Shown here: in pieces, positions 63,873 through 64,000 of the stretch
Layout of the letters: each line of letters begins with the position of its first letter
Numbering within the stretch: position 1 is the first letter of the stretch
NCBI GenBank assembly: GCA_965261065.1
Contig: OZ253444.1
Coordinates: 5,022,001 to 5,086,000, forward strand
DNA: 64,000 nt
Reading direction: 5' to 3'
From: JAKZVK01 sp965261065
GTDB taxonomy: Bacteria > Acidobacteriota > Terriglobia > Bryobacterales > UBA6623
The notes under the pieces: model-generated
Databases searched by the model: none
Seen by the model: only the letters and a program-made list of their open reading frames with translations
What the model was told of the DNA's origin: nothing
Translations under genes and position numbers: made by a program

Positions 63873-64000
63873 ATGAAAATAATTTCGAGCCGCATCGAGA
63901 CGCTGCTCTCCGACGACCGTGGCCAAGACATGATCGAGTACGCCATGCTCGCGGGCTTTATTGCCGTTGCCGCAGGCGCCTTCCTGCCCAGCGTGGCGGA
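63873..64000 (+). CDS. Flp/Fap-type pilin, cut by window end
   Basis: The first 42 codons of a Flp-family pilin (TadA-type pilus major subunit). The N-terminus SSRIETLLSDDRGQDMIEYA is the leader, with the usual Gly-Gln-(x)-Glu-Tyr region where prepilin peptidase would cut, followed by the hydrophobic helix MLAGFIAVAAGAFLPSV. AAGGAG stands 5 nt before the ATG. Downstream tad genes are expected outside the window. Confidence 0.8.
   Translation, partial: MKIISSRIETLLSDDRGQDMIEYAMLAGFIAVAAGAFLPSVA

Overview
This window comes from a GC-rich bacterium, most likely an acidobacterium of the Solibacter/Bryobacter type. The best clue is the large surface protein at 51.2-57.5 kb, which combines seven SBBP-type repeats with the TIGR03437-type C-terminal domain first described in Solibacter usitatus. 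Secreted Tat-dependent enzymes, a CehA-like hydrolase, a penicillin acylase and a truncated RHS protein fit the same kind of genome. The assignment is an inference from protein families, not from a marker gene.

The dominant feature is insertion sequences, about 19 kb of the 64 kb. I delimited four copies of a 1598-bp IS1202/ISNCY-type element, a 281-bp miniature relative of it, three IS1380-type elements of about 1665 bp, two 1030-bp IS1595-type elements (one nested in an IS4-type element), one ISAzo13-type element, two complete IS630-type elements and one IS630 fragment. Most have recognisable target duplications. Excising them on paper restores the reading frames of a signal peptide/RHS gene, a glycosyltransferase, a radical SAM enzyme, an IS4 transposase and the giant SBBP/TIGR03437 protein. 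Two elements (IS1595 copy A at 14.1-15.2 kb and ISNCY copy 3 at 40.5-42.1 kb) lack target duplications and have unrelated flanks, pointing to recombination between IS copies.

Layout. 0-5.2 kb: a Tat-exported propeller protein and a divergent penicillin acylase, with an ISNCY copy between them. 5.2-8.0 kb: a YefM/YoeB toxin-antitoxin pair whose toxin has no normal start codon, a truncated nitrilase, and a two-gene operon coding a ferredoxin-like protein and a cysteine-bearing partner. 8.3-12.2 kb: an S74-chaperone surface protein, ISNCY copy 2 and a secreted unknown. 12.3-21.7 kb: a wrecked surface/polysaccharide locus (RHS, pyruvyl transferase, glycosyltransferase, radical SAM) full of nested IS. 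22-34.7 kb: metabolic genes (cupin, methyltransferase, Sfp-type transferase, acyl-CoA synthetase, RidA, tandem M42 protein, haloacid dehalogenase, RraA-like, ceramidase-like) and IS630 elements. 34.7-40.4 kb: a CehA-like hydrolase and an XRE regulator operon hit by IS1380. 43.0-47.4 kb: an intact arginine cluster argF-argG-argH-argR with candidate ARG boxes upstream of argF. 47.7-57.5 kb: two giant translationally coupled surface proteins. 57.9-64 kb: a HicB-like protein, a class V aminotransferase, a PAP2 phosphatase, ISNCY copy 4, a Tat-exported unknown and the start of a Flp-type pilin cut by the window edge.

No tRNA, rRNA or CRISPR array was recognised. All functional calls are by motif reading; no database search was run.
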